In this document: one piece after another, positions 24,681 through 36,224 of the stretch
Layout of the letters: each line of letters begins with the position of its first letter
Position numbering within the stretch: position 1 is the stretch's first letter
Source of the DNA: Quercus robur
Taxonomy: Eukaryota > Streptophyta > Magnoliopsida > Fagales > Fagaceae
Direction: 5' to 3'
Assembly (NCBI RefSeq): GCF_932294415.1
Contig: NC_065544.1
Span: 30,739,710 to 30,803,709, forward strand
Length of the DNA stretch: 64,000 bases
Translations under genes and position numbers: made by a program
Notes under the pieces: generated by a model
What the model was told of the DNA's origin: nothing
Seen by the model: the letters and a program-made list of their open reading frames with translations, nothing else
Databases searched by the model: none

Positions 24681-25382
24681 CCAAGTGCAGCGGAGGGGCA
24701 GGCGGGTAGTGGTGGTCCGATAGAGGTGACTCATTCATCCTTGGTAACGGGCAGAAGCAGTGACGAGGGCATTGATGGCATGCCGCAGGAGGATTTTAAT
24801 GTGGCTGAGACGTTACACGCTGATTTAGCGGTTGAGCCGAATATGGATTCTTTCCCAATCACACCTGATCCTATTAAAGCTCCTATTAATGCTCCTAACA
24901 TAATGGAGGAAGGTAATGTTGCCATGAATTCTATTCCAAATTAGAATCTAACGTCAGAACTTTTTGAAATTCCAATCAAGGGGTTTAATGAGGGAGTAAC
25001 GGGAATTGACTACAACAATTATTTTGAATTAAGTCTAAATAAGGAGGCAGAAGTTAATGAGGATATTCCTTTCCGTGTTTAGCTAGCCACCTCAACTGAG
25101 AAGCAAGGAGCACGACCAGCCGGAATTAGGGCAACACAGAAAAAAAATTCCCTCCTCCAATTCCAAGTCTGCTACCAGCAGTAACCCAAGAACTAAAAGG
25201 TTAATCCCTAGTTTGAATTACTCAAAATCCATGGGCCATATAGAAGAAGGGAGGAAGATTTGTGGGAAGAGGAGTGGAGATGTTCATCTGGAGTTACCTT
25301 GCAAGCGCAGGCAGGTTTCAAAAGATGAGAGCAACAAACTTTTTTCAATGGTGAAGGCTAATACTCAGCCCTGCCAAACACA

Positions 25383-26246
25383 ATGAGTTGCTTAGTCTGG
25401 AACTGTCATGGGCTTGGGAACCCATGTACAATGAACGAGTTTGCTAAGATGGTGCAGGCAAAAGATCCCTCTGTCGTATTTTTAGTCGAAACATGGGCAA
25501 ATGAAGCAAGGCTAAAAGATGTGAAAAGGAAAATTCAGTTTGAAAACATGTTTGTATCGCCAAGAACAAGCAGAGGTGGAGGTTTAGTTCTGTTTTGGAG
25601 ATCATTAATTGATGTTTCAGTGGAGGGGTCGGATAAGAACCATATTGACACGATCATAAATAAGAACAAAGAGTCTGAATGGCAATTCACAGGATTCTAT
25701 GGTGAATCAAACACTCAAAAGCAGATTGAGTCTTGGGATTTGCTATGTACTTTAAAAAGGAAATTTCAAAGTCTGTGGCTATGTGCAGGGGATTTTAACG
25801 AGTTGGTGAGAGGTGAAGAAAAATTGGGGGTTAGTAGAAGAAGTCACAATCAAATGCAATTGTTCTGTGAGGCAATCGACACGTGTGGTTTTGTGGATCT
25901 AGGGTACTCGGGTTCAAGGTTTACTTGGAGTAAACATTACAATTTGGGTCATTCAATTTGGGAGAGATTAGATAGAGCCTTATGCACAACAGATTGGCTC
26001 AACCACTTTGCAGGCACCAAGGTTGTTCACCTTACATGCAATACCTCGGATCACTCCCCTTTATGGATTGCTCCAAGTGGTATAGACCCCTTGCCAAGTT
26101 CAAAGCCATTCTGTTTTGAAGAAATATGGATGTCCGATAAGGGGTGTGGAAGGGTGATTGAAGCAGTGTGGAGAGGCTCTTTCCCTTGTGAAGCCGAAAG
26201 ACAAGTGATAAAAAAAATAGAAAAATGTGGGGCAGAGTTAACATAG
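25383..26246 (+). pseudogene. LINE AP-like endonuclease domain
   Basis: A 287-residue open frame begins MSCLVWNCHGLGNP and contains the catalytic landmarks of the family: Asn in WNCHG, Glu in FLVETW, GDFNEL, CGFVDLGYSGSRFTW, and an SDHSPL block near residue 220. The nuclease domain therefore appears intact, but the frame stops at 26246 before the RT, so ORF2 as a whole is broken. Confidence 0.85.
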
Positions 26247-26361
26247 TGGAGCTGCAAGAACTTCGGCCAAGTTAGGAGACAATTGATTGAAAGAAGGAAA
26301 TGTTTGCTTCAGGCCAAATAGCAAGCAATGCATGGTGGGAGTAATAACCGAGTGAGGGGGT

Positions 26362-27710
26362 TTGAAAAAGGAGATTAATGATTTGTTGGTGAAGGAAAAT
26401 TTGATGTGGAGGCAGCAGGCAAAAGGGTTTTGGCTAGTTGATGGTGACAAAAACTCTAGGTATTTCCATACTAGGATTACTCAAAGGCACCGAAAGAATA
26501 AGATTTTGGGGGTCAAAGATTCTTTGGGTGCATGGATCAATCAACCCTAGGGTATTGCTGAAACTTTCACTACCTTCTACCAACAACTATTTTCCTCCAA
26601 TCCGACCTTGGGTCTCAATTCAATGGTAAAGGTGGTTACTGATGATATGAATGCTCAATTGTCACAAGAGTTCATGGAGTGGGGGGTAGAAGTTGCATTA
26701 AAATAGATGGCTCCATTAAAAGCTCCTGGCCCTGACAATATGCCCCCTCTTTTCTACCAAAATTATTGGAGTCTTGTAGGTAATGATGTCACCAAAACCA
26801 TATTGTCATACTTAAATTCAGCCACAATTCCCCACCCCCTAAACCATACTTTCATAAGCTTAATACCAAAAATAAAAAATCTTATGGCTGTCGCTGATTA
26901 CCGCCCCATTAGCCTTTGTAATGTCCTTTATAAAAAAATTTCAAAGGTCCTTGCAAATAGGTTAAAAAAAAAAAATCCTACCCTCAATCATAATAGAACA
27001 CCAAAGTGCCTTCACAAAAAACCAATTGATCTTAGATAATATCCTTGTGGCTTTTGAAACGTTGCATAGCATGAGTAATCACAATTCTAAAAAATCTGGT
27101 TACATGGCATTAAAAGTAGACATGAGTAAGGCGTATGATACGGTGGAGTGGGGTTTTTTTGGAGAATGTGATGAGAAATTTGGGGTTTAATGAAAGATGG
27201 ATAGCCCTTATGATGGTGTGTGTTAAAACAGTCTCATATTTAGTGTTAGTGAATGGTGAACCGAAGGGATTGATTAATCCAACAAGAGGAATTCACCAAG
27301 GCGATCCTTTATCACCCTTTCTATTTTTGTTGTGTATGGAAGGTCTTAATAATTTAATCTTGAAGGCAAGAAGTGAGGGTTCCTTACATGGATTTGCATT
27401 GAGTAGAAGTCCAAAACTAATGCATCTGCTTTTTGCGGATGATAAATTATTGTTTTGCAGGTCTAATATAAATGAATGTCAAAAGATGCTTGATCTTCTT
27501 GCCTCCTATGAAAGCATGTCCGGGCAACAAATAAATAGAGGCAAAACATCAATCTTCTTTAGTAAATCTACCACTTCAGATATGAGGACTGAAATCAAAG
27601 AAGCTTTGGGGGTTCTAGAAATTGTGCAGTATGAAAAGTACTTGTGGTTGCCTTCACTTGTAGGAAAGAGTACAAAGGCAAGCTTTGATTACATTAAGGA
27701 GAGGGTTTGA
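26362..27710 (+). pseudogene. LINE reverse transcriptase domain, frameshifted
   Basis: Pieces: 26362-26550 (ending before a TAG), 26707-27039 (PGPDNMPPLFYQNYW; ADYRPISLCNVLYK), motif A as VDMSKAYDTVEW near 27112-27150, then 27135-27710 in another frame with GIHQGDPLSPFLFLL and LLFADDKLLFC. Both catalytic Asp motifs survive (motif A Asp and FADD), unlike the antisense LINE. A frameshift sits in a T run just after motif A. Confidence 0.85.
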
Positions 27711-27764
27711 AGGAAGCTTCAAGGATGGGAAGAAAGTCTACTATCACAAGCAGGGTGAGAAGTT

Positions 27765-28660
27765 TTGATTAAGGTAGTGGTCCAAGCTATCCCAACATAT
27801 ACCATGTGTTGTTTCAAGCTTCCACTAGGCCTTTGTAATGAAATTGAAAAACTTATTCGTGGCTTTTGGTGGGGACAAAGAGGAGATCGTAGGAAAATTG
27901 ATTGGGTTAAGTGGGAAAAAATGTGTGAACCGAAATCCGAAGGTGGCATGGGGTTCAAGGAACTGTCATTATTTAATGATGCTCTCTTAGCCAAACAAAC
28001 GTGGAGGTTGCTGCACAACACAAATTCTTTGTTTTACAAAGTGTTTTGAGTCCAAGTTCTTTACAAACTATTCTATTATGGAAGCCAAGGAGGGCTATGG
28101 AGGGTCGTATGCTTGGAGGAGTATTTTGATAAGTAGGGAGGTTATAAGGCAAGGAGCGAAGTGGAGAGTGGGCAATGGAGAATCAATTAAGCGTTGGGTG
28201 GATAAGTGGCTGCCTTCTTTGCAAAGCACAAGCCTCCAAACTCACCTCATGGCTGAACTACAAAATGCCATGATGAGTTCTCTAATTAATCCCTCCACTC
28301 GCCAATGGAATATTCAATTGCTGTCTAACCTTTTCAACCAGATGGAATTGGATTAGATTGCACAAATTCCACTGACCCGAACCACCTCAGAGGACTCTCT
28401 TTTGGCCTTATGTTCAGTCCGGCCAGTACACTACCAAGTCAGGGTATTATTTTCTCAAAACCGAAGCTAATATGGTGAACTTGCAGTCCCTTTCCCAAGC
28501 TGAGTTGATGAAACCACTTTGGAAGAAAATATGGAGTCTATCAGTGCCATGTAAGATCAAAAACTTTCTTTGGAGGGCTTGCAAAAATGCTATTCCAACT
28601 TTGAATAACCTGAAGCGCCGTTGCATGGTGGAAGATTCAAAGTGCTCTCTTTGTGCCTAA
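27765..28660 (+). pseudogene. LINE RT thumb and zinc-binding (zf-RVT) region, broken
   Basis: Three frames: 27765-28049 ([38 protein letters not shown]), 28078-28356 (SYAWRSI; VGNGESIKRWVDKWLP), and 28472-28660 (KIKNFLWRACKNAIPT; CSLCA). The order is that of plant LINE ORF2 between the RT and RNase H. Confidence 0.75.
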
Positions 28661-29124
28661 CATGATGAGGATGTTATCCATGCTTTATGGTCTTGCTTGA
28701 CCTTTGCACAGGTGTGGAACGAAGACCCCCAATGGAGCTTCAGAGTCCAAAAAGTCTTCCATGATTTTACCCATCTGATCCTCCATATTTTTAAGCGGGG
28801 TATAGTGCTGAGTTGTTTGCTATGTAGATTTTGACAATTTGGTATCGAAGAAACAAAGTCAGAACAGCTCCACCGGGATTCCTCCTAAATCTGATAGCAC
28901 AGCGAGCATATGAGGCATTATTAGAATATCGAACTGCATAACCAAGGCATACTATGGCAGCACCTACAGTCAGACAACGTCCAAGATGGTCTCCACCTCC
29001 TTCGGACTAGTATAAAGCTAACTTTGATGAGGCAATCTTCGAAGATGTTGGCAGAGTAGGTCTGGGGGTGATAATTTGTGACAGCCAAGGTCTAGCAATG
29101 GCTACTTTAGCTTAGAATGTTCAG

Positions 29125-29352
29125 TTGGCTAGCTCAGTGGTGGAGATGGAAGCACTGGCAGCCACACGGGTAGGAAAACTTGCTGCAGAAATTGGACTTG
29201 ATAGGATTATTTTTGAAGACGACTCTAGCATAGTCATCAGAGGCCTAATGGATCAGGTGCCAAACTTTGCTCCATTCGGCTTTCTAATAAAAGAGGCAAA
29301 TGACTTGGCTAATCGGCTTAATCATGTAAAATTTCAGCATGTTGGTAGATAA
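29125..29352 (+). pseudogene. LINE RNase H domain remnant
   Basis: Contains VEMEALAATRVGKLAAEIGL and FEDDSSIVIRGL, the E and D blocks of the RNase H fold. A TAA follows HVGR, exactly where related proteins continue with a GN-x-VAH-x-LAR block, and that block is still readable downstream (GNSVAHNLARHA). Confidence 0.75.
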
Positions 29353-29578
29353 GGAAATAGTGTAGCTCATAACCTTGCTAGGCATGCACGACATGTCACA
29401 GGTTTTCAGTTTGGATGGAGGATGTTCCGTCTCTTTGTTTTGAAATGTATCAGGCAGATTTGCCTTCATCTTAATAAAAATCACAGTCTTTTTTCTCAAA
29501 AAAATTAGCCATCTCTAAAAGGAAAAAAAAAAAAATTGTTCAAAAAAATATAATTAAAATCATATACATTATTTCTTT

Positions 29579-29991
29579 ACTAGCTTGTAACCCCATGCAT
29601 ATGCATAGATAAATTTAAAGATATACAATAAGATGCATAATATTATTCTAATATATATATATAATTTAAATATTATTGATAGTCATTTTTATATATTTTT
29701 TTAACTCTTTAAAAAATTTTGTTAGGATATTATTAGGTATAAAATGTAAATTGCCTATGCTTTTTTAAAAATTATTGTGAAGCACTTTTTTTTTTTTTTT
29801 ACGATTTATTTATTCTAAACTTTTTAGTTTTTGTACTTAATAACTCACTTGGATGAATATTTATGATGTGGTCCCACATTTTATTCTAAAATTAAGAAAT
29901 AAAAATTTTAAAAAATAAATAATTTAAGACATATGGCGCAAAATTGGAACTCTAATTTGGAATTCTAATTTGAGTTTCTCTTAACTTCACC

Positions 29992-30056
<65 letters not shown>
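29579..30056 (+). repeat. AT-rich dispersed repeat ending in an (ATT)n microsatellite
   Basis: Starts ACTAGCTTGTAACCCCATGC, ends with AACTCTAATTTGG, TTTCTCTTAACTTCACC and then a pure ATT microsatellite (about 29992-30056). A second copy of the same design is at 59101-59490, ending in TA and GA microsatellites. The class is not known to me; a Helitron or other non-autonomous element is possible. Confidence 0.5.
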
Positions 30057-30059
<3 letters not shown>

Positions 30060-31209
30060 TTTGTAACTTTTTTTATATAAGTTGTGTGAATGTGGTTGAA
30101 AAAATTATATTTAATTTTTCCAGATTTTTATAATCAAAATTACCTTTTTCTTTATTCACAAATTTGTAATATTTATTTATATTTAATGTAATTATAAAAT
30201 TAATTATAATTTCATTCTGAAATCTAGTTTGAACCCTGATCCAATTTTTGATCCTTGAAGCTCTCTTTTTTCTTTTGAAAGGAACCATGATTATAACTCA
30301 TTGCCATAACACATCCTCTTACTTGAGTTGGCAATTTTTTTATTTGTTTTTATTTGTGTCCATTATTAACAAATTCCCATCTTGTTAGTTGTAAATTATT
30401 TTTGTGAAATTTTTTGTGTAACTAAATTTATTAAACTTATTGTTACATAAAATGGGCTAATAGATGAAGCACGCAATAATCCATGAAGCTTTAAAACCCA
30501 ACTAAATTAATGGGTTGATTAGTTAAAAGTGGCAGTAAAACACAATTCCTTGAACTTGAATGAGTCCAACGAGCTGCTTCGTATTCAATGAAACTAAGGC
30601 CCAGCCCAATTGAACTCGTAGACAACCAGCTCATCATCACCGAGGTAGAGAAAGATGAAGCAAAAACAGGTTTTTCAGGCCCACAAGACGAACGCAAGTG
30701 AATGACATGAATGGGCTTAATTCTCCTAGAAAAGAGAGTGGACCAAAAGTCTAAAGGAATGAGCGACTATGGGCCTAAGGTCCACGAGACTAACATAAGT
30801 AGACCTAGTGCTCCTAGAGCAAATTAAGTTGGGCCAAGTGCCTCTAGACTCGAAGAAAGGATGAGCCAAGTGCCCAAACAAGAATGAAAAAAAAAAAAAA
30901 AAAAGGACAATGTGTCTAACGCCCCTAGAAATTTCTAGACTTGAGATAACAAATAAACCATGAGAAAAAGTGATTTTTTTTTTGTTGAACTTAAAGTTTT
31001 CATGGAAATGTTTTTTATTTATTTTGTTTTCTATTATTTTAAACAATGCATACAAACAATTGGGCCAACCTTCAGTATATGATCAATTCAGGTTCACACA
31101 AAAGGGTGATAAGTAATGGTCAAGAGATATGAAAGAGAGATAACTTTAGATATCTTTGATCAATATTTCATAAAGAAGGGGAAATTAAAGAGTACGTGAG
31201 TCATAAGAT
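30057..31209. other. AT-rich intergenic DNA with degenerate GGGCC-containing repeats
   Basis: No gene seen. Around 30700-30880 phrases such as GGGCCTAAGGTCC, CTAGTGCTCCTAGA, GGGCCAAGTGCCTCTAGA and GAGCCAAGTGCCC recur at about 40-60 bp, suggesting a decayed direct repeat or LTR interior. Poly-A run near 30888-30904. Confidence 0.45.
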
Positions 31210-31740
31210 AACAATAAGGTGAATAAAGAGGAAAAGTGCATCAAGAGTGTTGTGCGACTATAAAATACCTATTAAACTACGGAAAAAATTTTATAAGACT
31301 ATTATACTGCCGACTATACATTATGGAACTAAATGTTAGGTTGTTAAGAAGCAACATATTCATAAAATAAGTGCAGCTGAAATGAGATTGTTAAGATGGA
31401 TAAATAAAAATACTAGAAATAATAGGATTCAAAATAAGGAAATTTGCCTAAGATAGGGATTAGCCCTTGATGAAAATATAAGGAAGAACAACTTAAGATG
31501 GTTCAATTATGTTTAGAGGAGAGTGACAAATACACTAGTAAAAAGTAACGAGTTTATCTAAGTTGAGAGAACAAAAATGTAATGAAAGATAAAAGAAAAA
31601 TATTAGTAGAAGTAATAAAAAATAATGATATGTCAATTATGGGAGTAATGGAAACTAGAGAGTATGACCTTAGAAGATAGATAGAGTAAAACGGAGGAAA
31701 GAATACATATAGCCAACTTTATCTATTTGTCATGGATCCA
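31210..31740 (+). pseudogene. RTE-type LINE 3' end remnant (RT C-terminus)
   Basis: Conceptual + strand translation across stops gives LPTIHYGTKC, VVKKQHIHKISAAEMRLLRW, NLRWFNYV and a terminal block like that of plant RTE-clade elements. Numerous stops mark an old, 5'-truncated fragment. Confidence 0.6.
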
Positions 31741-31848
31741 TAATTGACCCCTAAATTTTGGGACTAAATTTATTTATTTATTTTTTATTTTTTTGCTAAT
31801 ATTGGAACTAAGACTTTGTTTGTTGTTGTGAGCTTTACTACATAGGGG

Positions 31849-32441
31849 CAAGGTTTCCAAACCCGGACTTTTCATTGAACCGTAAAAGGAAAAGGTTCAA
31901 GGTTTTTGAGGTAAAACCGAGGTTGAACTATAATCGAACCGTGATGACGTCATAATTAATTTAATAATTAATTAAAGCCTAAATATAGATATTAAATTTA
32001 TAAAACTAGCAAAATTGACAATATATCTATATATGTGAGGGAAATTTAATGATTTTCAAGCATATATTTAATAATTAAATAAGAAAGTTAATAAAATAAA
32101 ATAATAACTATGAAAACATTAAAATATATGATTAATTTTTGAAGTAAAGTTGAATATCTTTGAAGGATTTTAATTATATTTTTTTTTTATTCCTTGTAAA
32201 AGATGGATAATTTAATTAAGTAGAATAAAATTGTGTTAAGTTGTTTTTATTTATTTTTTTTTTTTAAAATGCTAAGGGGTTGACGGTTCTTGCCACCGGT
32301 TCGTGTGGTCCAACCCCGGTTTTAGGGGGTTTACGGAATTAACAAAAAATCCGGTTCTTTATGCTTAAAAAATCGGTTTTCATCCAGGTTCCCGGTTTTC
32401 ACAATCCGACCTTCCGGTCCGATCTGGGTCTGAAAACCTTG
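31849..32441. mobile_element. Non-autonomous hAT-like element with 8-bp target duplication
   Basis: Termini CAAGGTTTTC-like: left CAAGGTTTcC, right complement CAAGGTTTTC. Flanks CATAGGGG (31841-31848) and CATAAGGG (32442-32449) form an 8-bp duplication with one mismatch, typical of hAT. The ends are rich in CCGGTT and GGTTCAA motifs; no transposase frame. A related copy is in gene 3 intron 2. Confidence 0.65.
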
Positions 32442-33230
32442 CATAAGGGTGGGTTTACTATGGTTCCTTATTGGTTGAAATGGATCATCCATTAGTTAGG
32501 GTGGCCATATAGACCATTCCAACAAGGCTTAGTATGGACCCAAGTTGGTTGGTGGACCTGTTAATAGCTCATAAACCCAAAGGCAAATGGCATTGAAAGC
32601 CCATCATAGGAAATTGATCAAGTCATTGATAAGAGATAGCAACCATAACCAATGCCACCCTAAGTTAGAGCCTAGAGCCTCAATTGATATTAAGTGAGTT
32701 TTTATTTATTTTATTTATTTATTTTCTTTTTTATTTTATTTTTTTTATAACAAATGAGAGTATCTAAACTTCTTTGAATTTTCAACTATCCAATTGGGTG
32801 TATGCAATACCCCCACCCCATATACACAAGCTTGTTACGGGGAGAAATTATTTAAAGGTGACCTCAAGATGTTGGCAAGAGATTTCGAATCTAGAATCTT
32901 ATGGATATCATGAGCCCTCAAAAACCACTTAGTGAACCCTTTGAGTTTTTTAGTGAGGTATTTATAGGCAAATTGTTGTGTGTGCACATTCGTAGGTGTG
33001 TGCATGTGTGAAGTGAACAAAAATAGCAAAAAAAAAAAAAAAAAATGGCATAAAAATATTTGAAGTCTATCCATTAGTCCCCAATGGTGTTGGCATTGTG
33101 AGTAGTCCAAAAATTTCACTAGATGTTGTAAAAGTTAAGGGAGTGGATTCTTGGTTTTACAATGCAAGAAATGAATTTAACACCATTTTATGTTCCAAAC
33201 CAAATTCCTTGGTTCGGGGTTATAGTTATG

Positions 33231-33379
33231 GAAAATTCTTAAGCATTCTCGAAGTATGAAAAAATTATGCTCTCTCATCTCACATTTGTGGTGGACCTTA
33301 CCATAAATTTAATAAATGGATCCCACTATGAATGTGAGATGAGGGAGCATCAATCTCTGAGAATACCTAAAAATTTATC
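33231..33379. mobile_element. Small MITE with imperfect terminal inverted repeats
   Basis: Left arm GAAAATTCTTAAGCATTCTC pairs with the right end GAGAATACCTAAAAATTTATC, and further in CTCTCATCTCACATT pairs with AATGTGAGATGAGGG. The element is about 150 bp with no coding capacity. Target duplication not resolved. Confidence 0.6.
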
Positions 33380-34469
33380 ATTAATTAGACACCCAATTAT
33401 TGGAATAGCCTTTTTCTAATTATTCAAGTTTGTTTGAATTTTATTACGTTTGGTCTCTATCATACTCACACACTTTATTAGGGCAAGCATGCTCAAACGT
33501 ATTAGTAAGGAAAATATTTCAAACCATTATTAAAATTGAAATTCAAATCTATTCTCATGAAAAGTAACGTACAAAAGCAACCAACAACTTATTCTATTTA
33601 CTGATCATTTAACACGTTAACACATTGAAAAATGCTAATATTATTATAATGTGGCATTTGATACGGGATAATATTTTAAAATTTGCAGGAATGTTTAAAG
33701 ATTACCATATTTGGTTGCAAATTACACTAGGGAATTAGATGCCATGGGAATCTGGAATCCCCCTTTAACCCCTTTTCAATAAGAATGTGAATTTCCTTTA
33801 AAACAGGTGGGTATCCAGATTCCTAAACTTAAAAAAAAAAAAATTGTATTTTTTATAAATTGATAATTTTAATCATTTTTCCTTATCATTTAAGCAATTG
33901 AGATAAAATATAAAATAAATCATCAATATCTTTTCCTTTATCTTTATCTCTTCCCGCCAAAATAACATTATCTCTTCTTGCCAAAACAACATAAACAGGA
34001 TAGACTGTTGATATATTCATTAACAAAGTTCTATTTAGGTTTCCAGTGTCAAAAAAAAAAAAAAAATGTTTGAAGGGGACCCTCCATTGTTGCCAGGTAT
34101 TCACTTTTATTGTTGTGTGTGTGTTGCTCAACAAATTATTAATGGATCTATTTTCATGGAAATTTGTTAATGTATTTATTCGTATCTCAGATCTTGGTTT
34201 TGTTTAGTTGCTAGAAATATAGATCTGGATTGGTGGCTTCATCTAGTTTTTTGTTTTTAAATTAATGGCTTTATTTCTACAATTTAAATAATTTGTATCC
34301 TATCTGATGCTTTTGATATTTGTTATGGTTCCCAAACATAAATACCCAATCAAGGTGTTAGCTCAAAGAATCTAAATAAGAAGAGGCAAAGATCCAATGA
34401 TGAACTAACTGAGACCTTAATGGAGACAATGAAGACTTTGGAAAGAAGTATGAAGAAACTAATGGACAT

Positions 34470-34709
34470 ATGGCCACCATTGCATCTTGCTTCAAGATTG
34501 AGCCAGAGGAAGCTGAGAGAAGAATGAAAGTATTTAATGAGCTATTGAAAATCGAAGGACTTTTTATATCAGAAAGAATCAAAACTCGAGAATTGCTTAT
34601 GGCTGATACACGTAAATGTGATTATTTTTACTCATTGCTTGGGAACGTTAGGTGTGACTATGTTATTCAAGTGCTCACTGATGCAAGGGTGAATACATTA
34701 TATATGTAA
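34470..34709 (+). pseudogene. Myb/SANT-like transposon-associated protein remnant
   Basis: A 79-residue frame with MATIASCFKIEPEEAERRMK and LFISERIKTRELLMADTRK. Charged helical content with an EERLKA-like block resembles the C-terminus of plant Myb/SANT-like proteins associated with Harbinger transposons. Related coding sense continues upstream (ELTETLMETMKTLE) in a different frame. Short, partial and uncertain. Confidence 0.35.
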
Positions 34710-35086
34710 TGATTGCATTTGTTGATGAACAACTTCTATTTTTATTGCTACTTCTATGGTCTTATAGGCCTAAACGTTGTTAGATTGTTTTGTTATGGAT
34801 TAAACTCTTTTATAAATTATTATTAAGAATAAAGCATCTGAGAATTTAAATAGTTATTTTTTTATTGTACTTGTTATTTTGAATGTTAGACTATAGTTTT
34901 AATGAATTTCTCATAATTTATAATTTATACTTTGTTTTTCATTATTTATTTAGAGGAAGATTTAAAAAAAGAAAAAGAAAAAAAAGACTTATATTAGATT
35001 TACCAATCTAAAGATAGAATGAGAAAAATAAATAATTCAGTTAAGATTCTTAGAAATATTCCTAGGAATCTTATTAGATTCCCAAT

Positions 35087-36156
35087 TGTAAAGTTGTGAT
35101 TTACAACTATTTTGTGTTGGCTTTACTTCCGTGCCAAATTTGATTGTAATTTTGTTCAATCTTTTATACCCTGTATTTTATGTGGGATTTCATTGTAAAA
35201 GTTGTGTGTGAGAGAGAGTGTGAAGACTCAAGGAAAATTGAAGATCAAAGAAGTTTTCGCGTGTAGCTTGCGAGAAGCCTTCCTGCGAAGTGAAGCACAT
35301 GCTTAGCATATGACTGGAATACGAAGAGTCATGACAGATGGTGACAGCTAGTTTTTGCGAGTGCCTTGTAGGTAAGGCTTTCTCGCAAGATACCCGCGAA
35401 ACATTTTGTTTGGCCAATTTGTCATATCTAATAGACCAGGTCTTTACCCACACTATATATACCCACATTACCCACATATTGAGAGGAGTGCTTTTTAGAG
35501 AGAAAACCCTAGCCATTACCCTTGAGGGTGAGTGATTGTCATACCCACAATTCTCTACACAATCCATTGTGGTTTTTCTCAACTCCTACCTCTCCATTTC
35601 CAAATTCTTGAGAGGTTGATAGCCCAAACACTTACCACACCCATCCTAAGTGTAAAGTGAGGTTTTGGTGTTGTTGGGAGGCATTAAAAGAAGCTATTTA
35701 TTTGGTGGATGCAATCGGGCAAAATTGCGTGATTCGAAGAGCTAGAGAAGACAAGACTTCGTTAAGTCAGTTGGTAGTAGGAGCTTGGAAGGCTCGAGTA
35801 CATCGGGTAGACTAGGATTGGAAGATCTTTTATTATTCGTGTACTCCAACTTGTTCTCTAGTGGATTGATTTACCACTTGGAAGGCGGTGGAGAGGTTTT
35901 TTGCCGAGTTCTTCAGTTTCCTCTTCAATAACACATCGGCATGTTATCTTGTGTTTGCATTCTTCTTTCCTACACTTTTAGCTTTCATTTTACTGTTGTG
36001 ATTTGATGAATATGGCTTAGAGTAGTTATATTGTTTATCTGATCACATTTACTTTATTCCGCACTTAGTTTAAGTTAGAGTAAAATCAACCAAGCCGTAA
36101 TTTTATTTTGAGAGGTCTAAACAGCTCTTGTGTTTTTACACAAATTCGAGCTTTCA
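35087..36156 (+). repeat. 5' LTR of the gag-only retrotransposon
   Basis: TG...CA ends. Includes TTTTCGCG, TTGCGAGAAG, CTTCCTGCGAAG, TCTCGCAAGA and CCCGCGAAAC, a cluster of CG-centred motifs around 35255-35405, in otherwise AT-rich DNA. CTATATATAC at about 35453-35462 is the best TATA box. Confidence 0.9.
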
Positions 36157-36158
36157 AT

Positions 36159-36170
36159 TGGTATCAGAGC
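36159..36170 (+). promoter_or_regulatory. Primer-binding site (initiator Met-tRNA type)
   Basis: TGGTATCAGAGC begins two bases after the 5' LTR and is the standard plant Copia primer-binding site. Confidence 0.85.
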
Positions 36171-36224
36171 AGGTACACTTGCTATGGTTTCATTACCTAA
36201 GTGTGATCCTAGACCCTCTTTAAG

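Larger units (their letters stand above)
23652..29502 (+). mobile_element. Full-length L1-type LINE with a perfect 17-bp target duplication
   Basis: AATTAGCCATCTCTAAA is found unchanged at 23635-23651 and 29503-29519, precisely bounding a 5,851-bp element. Inside, on the + strand: 5' leader, ORF1 (DUF4283-like plus zinc knuckle), endonuclease, RT, zinc-binding linker, RNase H, AATAAA near 29473, and the tail CTTTTTTCTC followed by A's. Despite full length and a perfect duplication, every ORF is interrupted by stops or frameshifts, so it cannot make its own proteins now. Confidence 0.92.
32442..35081. other. Intergenic DNA between the hAT element and the LTR retrotransposon
   Basis: AT-rich, with poly-A/T runs. 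Contains one MITE (about 33231-33379) and a Myb/SANT-like remnant (34470-34709), listed separately. Nothing else recognised. Confidence 0.55.

Noticed and set aside
29992..30056. Regular short repeats that could suggest a CRISPR-like array
   Set aside because: It is a pure ATT microsatellite with no spacers, in plant nuclear DNA.
35190..35582. 130-residue - strand frame
   Set aside because: It lies wholly within the 5' LTR, antisense to its transcription, and the 3' LTR copy does not preserve it.
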